Source: Oscillospiraceae bacterium
Lineage (GTDB): Bacteria > Bacillota > Clostridia > Oscillospirales > Oscillospiraceae
Assembly (NCBI GenBank): GCA_016296635.1
Contig: JAEDIZ010000130.1
Location: forward strand, 1-5,530
Direction of reading: 5' to 3'
Length of the DNA: 5,530 nucleotides
The stretch's first letter is position 1. The number at the start of each line of letters is the position of its first letter. A program made the translations under genes and the position numbers. The notes beneath the pieces were generated by a model, which had not been told where the DNA came from, ran no database searches, and saw only the letters and a program-made list of their open reading frames with translations. Shown here one piece after another: positions 4,775 to 5,530 of the stretch.

Positions 4775-5530
4775 CGGCTGCTGTTCTGTTCCTTTTCTTC
4801 CTGCTGTTGAGTTGCCAAAGCCGTGATTGCGGCATAGGCATTTTTCGCTTTCAGAAGTTGATCGTCGCAGAGCTTCTTTTCTGACTTGAACAGTTCCTCG
4901 CTGATTTCGTCCATGACGAAACGCTCAAAGAGGGACTGCTTTTCTTTTTGCAGGGCTTCGATCTGCTGTTCATAAGCAGCTTTTTCAGCAACGAACATGA
5001 CAGGCTTTGAACCGTCCGCGTCGCTGTTTGCAAACACGGCAAGGTGCGTTTTCAGCGTTGTGAACACCGCTTCTTCCAGCTCATCGGCTGTGATGGAGAG
5101 ATTGTAGCAGGCGTAGCTTTCATCTGCCTGTGAATGACGGCAGACAAAAACAGGCGTTTTCTTCGGTATCCGGGAGAGCGCATGAGCGCAGTTTCCGCAG
5201 AACACTTTGCCTCGGAGCGGATATTCCCGTTTCTGTTTGTGGGGCTGAGAAAACCGGGTTATTTTTGATCCTGCTTTTTCAAAGGTCTCCTTATCCACAA
5301 GCGCGGGATGATGGTCAGGAATAATGAACCATTTGTCCCTGTCCTTGGTCTTTACCCTTGAGCCGCCCACTTCGGTAACGGCTTTCTTCCCGATGATGTA
5401 AGTGCCGATATATCGCTCGTCGTCCAGAGTGCGGAGGACGGTTGATGCCGACCATATCCCATGAGCGCGGGAAACATCGTGCGTATGGTTTCCATGAGCG
5501 TTCTTGTATTCTCCCGGTGTGGGGATGCCT
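4639..5530 (-). CDS. Large serine recombinase, TnpX/TndX-like (partial, N-terminus outside window)
   Basis: 296 residues of the C-terminal part are visible; the frame is open to the right edge, so the N-terminal resolvase domain with the catalytic serine is outside. Visible residues 1-105 belong to the 'recombinase' DNA-binding domain (GIPTPGEYK, STVLRTLDDERYIGTYIIGK, WFIIPDHHPALV). A recombinase zinc beta ribbon follows with C111, C114 (CGNC), C130 and C141. A coiled coil (about 184-238, EQQIEALQKEKQSLFERF) comes next, and the tail carries the common closing motif LLIDRVTVFPDKRIEITYKI. These proteins integrate and excise transposons, ICEs or prophages through short attachment sites; the coiled coil of relatives controls direction. 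A GTG at 5370 is internal and not a start, since homology continues upstream. Codon use and base composition look somewhat less GC-rich than the operon on the left, consistent with separate origin. The 3' end overlaps the chimeric integrase frame antisense (4639-4774). Confidence 0.92.
   Translation of the reverse strand, partial: GIPTPGEYKNAHGNHTHDVSRAHGIWSASTVLRTLDDERYIGTYIIGKKAVTEVGGSRVKTKDRDKWFIIPDHHPALVDKETFEKAGSKITRFSQPHKQKREYPLRGKVFCGNCAHALSRIPKKTPVFVCRHSQADESYACYNLSITADELEEAVFTTLKTHLAVFANSDADGSKPVMFVAEKAAYEQQIEALQKEKQSLFERFVMDEISEELFKSEKKLCDDQLLKAKNAYAAITALATQQQEEKEQNSSRQAAANTVLNADTLTPEIIDLLIDRVTVFPDKRIEITYKIQDFNV

Larger units (their letters stand above)
4601..5530. mobile_element. 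One end of a serine-recombinase mobile element inserted in the integrase gene (partial)
   Basis: Everything right of about 4601 is foreign to the integrase: it carries the 3' part of a large serine recombinase reading leftward, ending just inside the junction. The layout, a recombinase gene terminating near the element boundary inside a broken gene, matches Tn4451/Tn5397-type elements. Cargo and the other end are outside the window. A deletion or rearrangement joining two remnants would look the same from one side only. Confidence 0.6.

Noticed and set aside
5368..5370. GTG as a start for a 243-residue protein
   Set aside because: The recombinase domain continues upstream in the same frame to the window edge (STVLRTLDDERYIGTYIIGK), so the GTG is an internal valine.

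Overview
The window looks like a moderately GC-rich Gram-positive gut-type anaerobe (Bacillota, probably Clostridia/Oscillospiraceae-like). The basis is close resemblance of all five proteins to families common in that group, strong AGGAGG-type ribosome binding sites, and a consensus sigma-A promoter. Genus cannot be decided from this sequence.

Left and middle (1-3376, minus strand): a compact three-gene operon reads right to left from one promoter (TTGAAA, 17-nt spacer, TATAAT; 3348-3376). Gene 1 (3311-2142) is an SPFH/band-7 protein with two C-terminal zinc ribbons. Gene 2 (2138-507) is an unusual membrane protein with degenerate BspA-type leucine-rich units, a long coiled coil and a C-terminal membrane bundle. 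Gene 3 (484 to beyond position 1) starts with a zinc ribbon and a TPR-like region and leaves the window at the first strand of a TIR-type domain. The genes are separated by 3 and 22 nt, so they are probably co-expressed. A plausible reading is an SPFH membrane scaffold, a transmembrane or envelope sensor, and a cytoplasmic TIR effector or adaptor, i.e. a candidate envelope-stress or anti-phage signalling module. The functional reading is inference; the domain content is visible in the sequence.

Centre (3377-3613): an intergenic region between two divergent genes, with no further gene I can support.

Right (3614-5530): a phage/ICE-type tyrosine integrase gene on the plus strand keeps its arm-binding, core-binding and part of its catalytic domain. 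It loses homology straight after the HDLRH motif (4600) and so lacks the catalytic tyrosine. From there the DNA belongs to something else: a large serine recombinase (TnpX/TndX-like) on the minus strand, ending at 4639 and running off the right edge. This looks like a nested mobile element: a serine-recombinase element whose end lies inside an older element's integrase. The integrase frame reads on antisense through the recombinase 3' end to 4774, giving a chimeric open frame.
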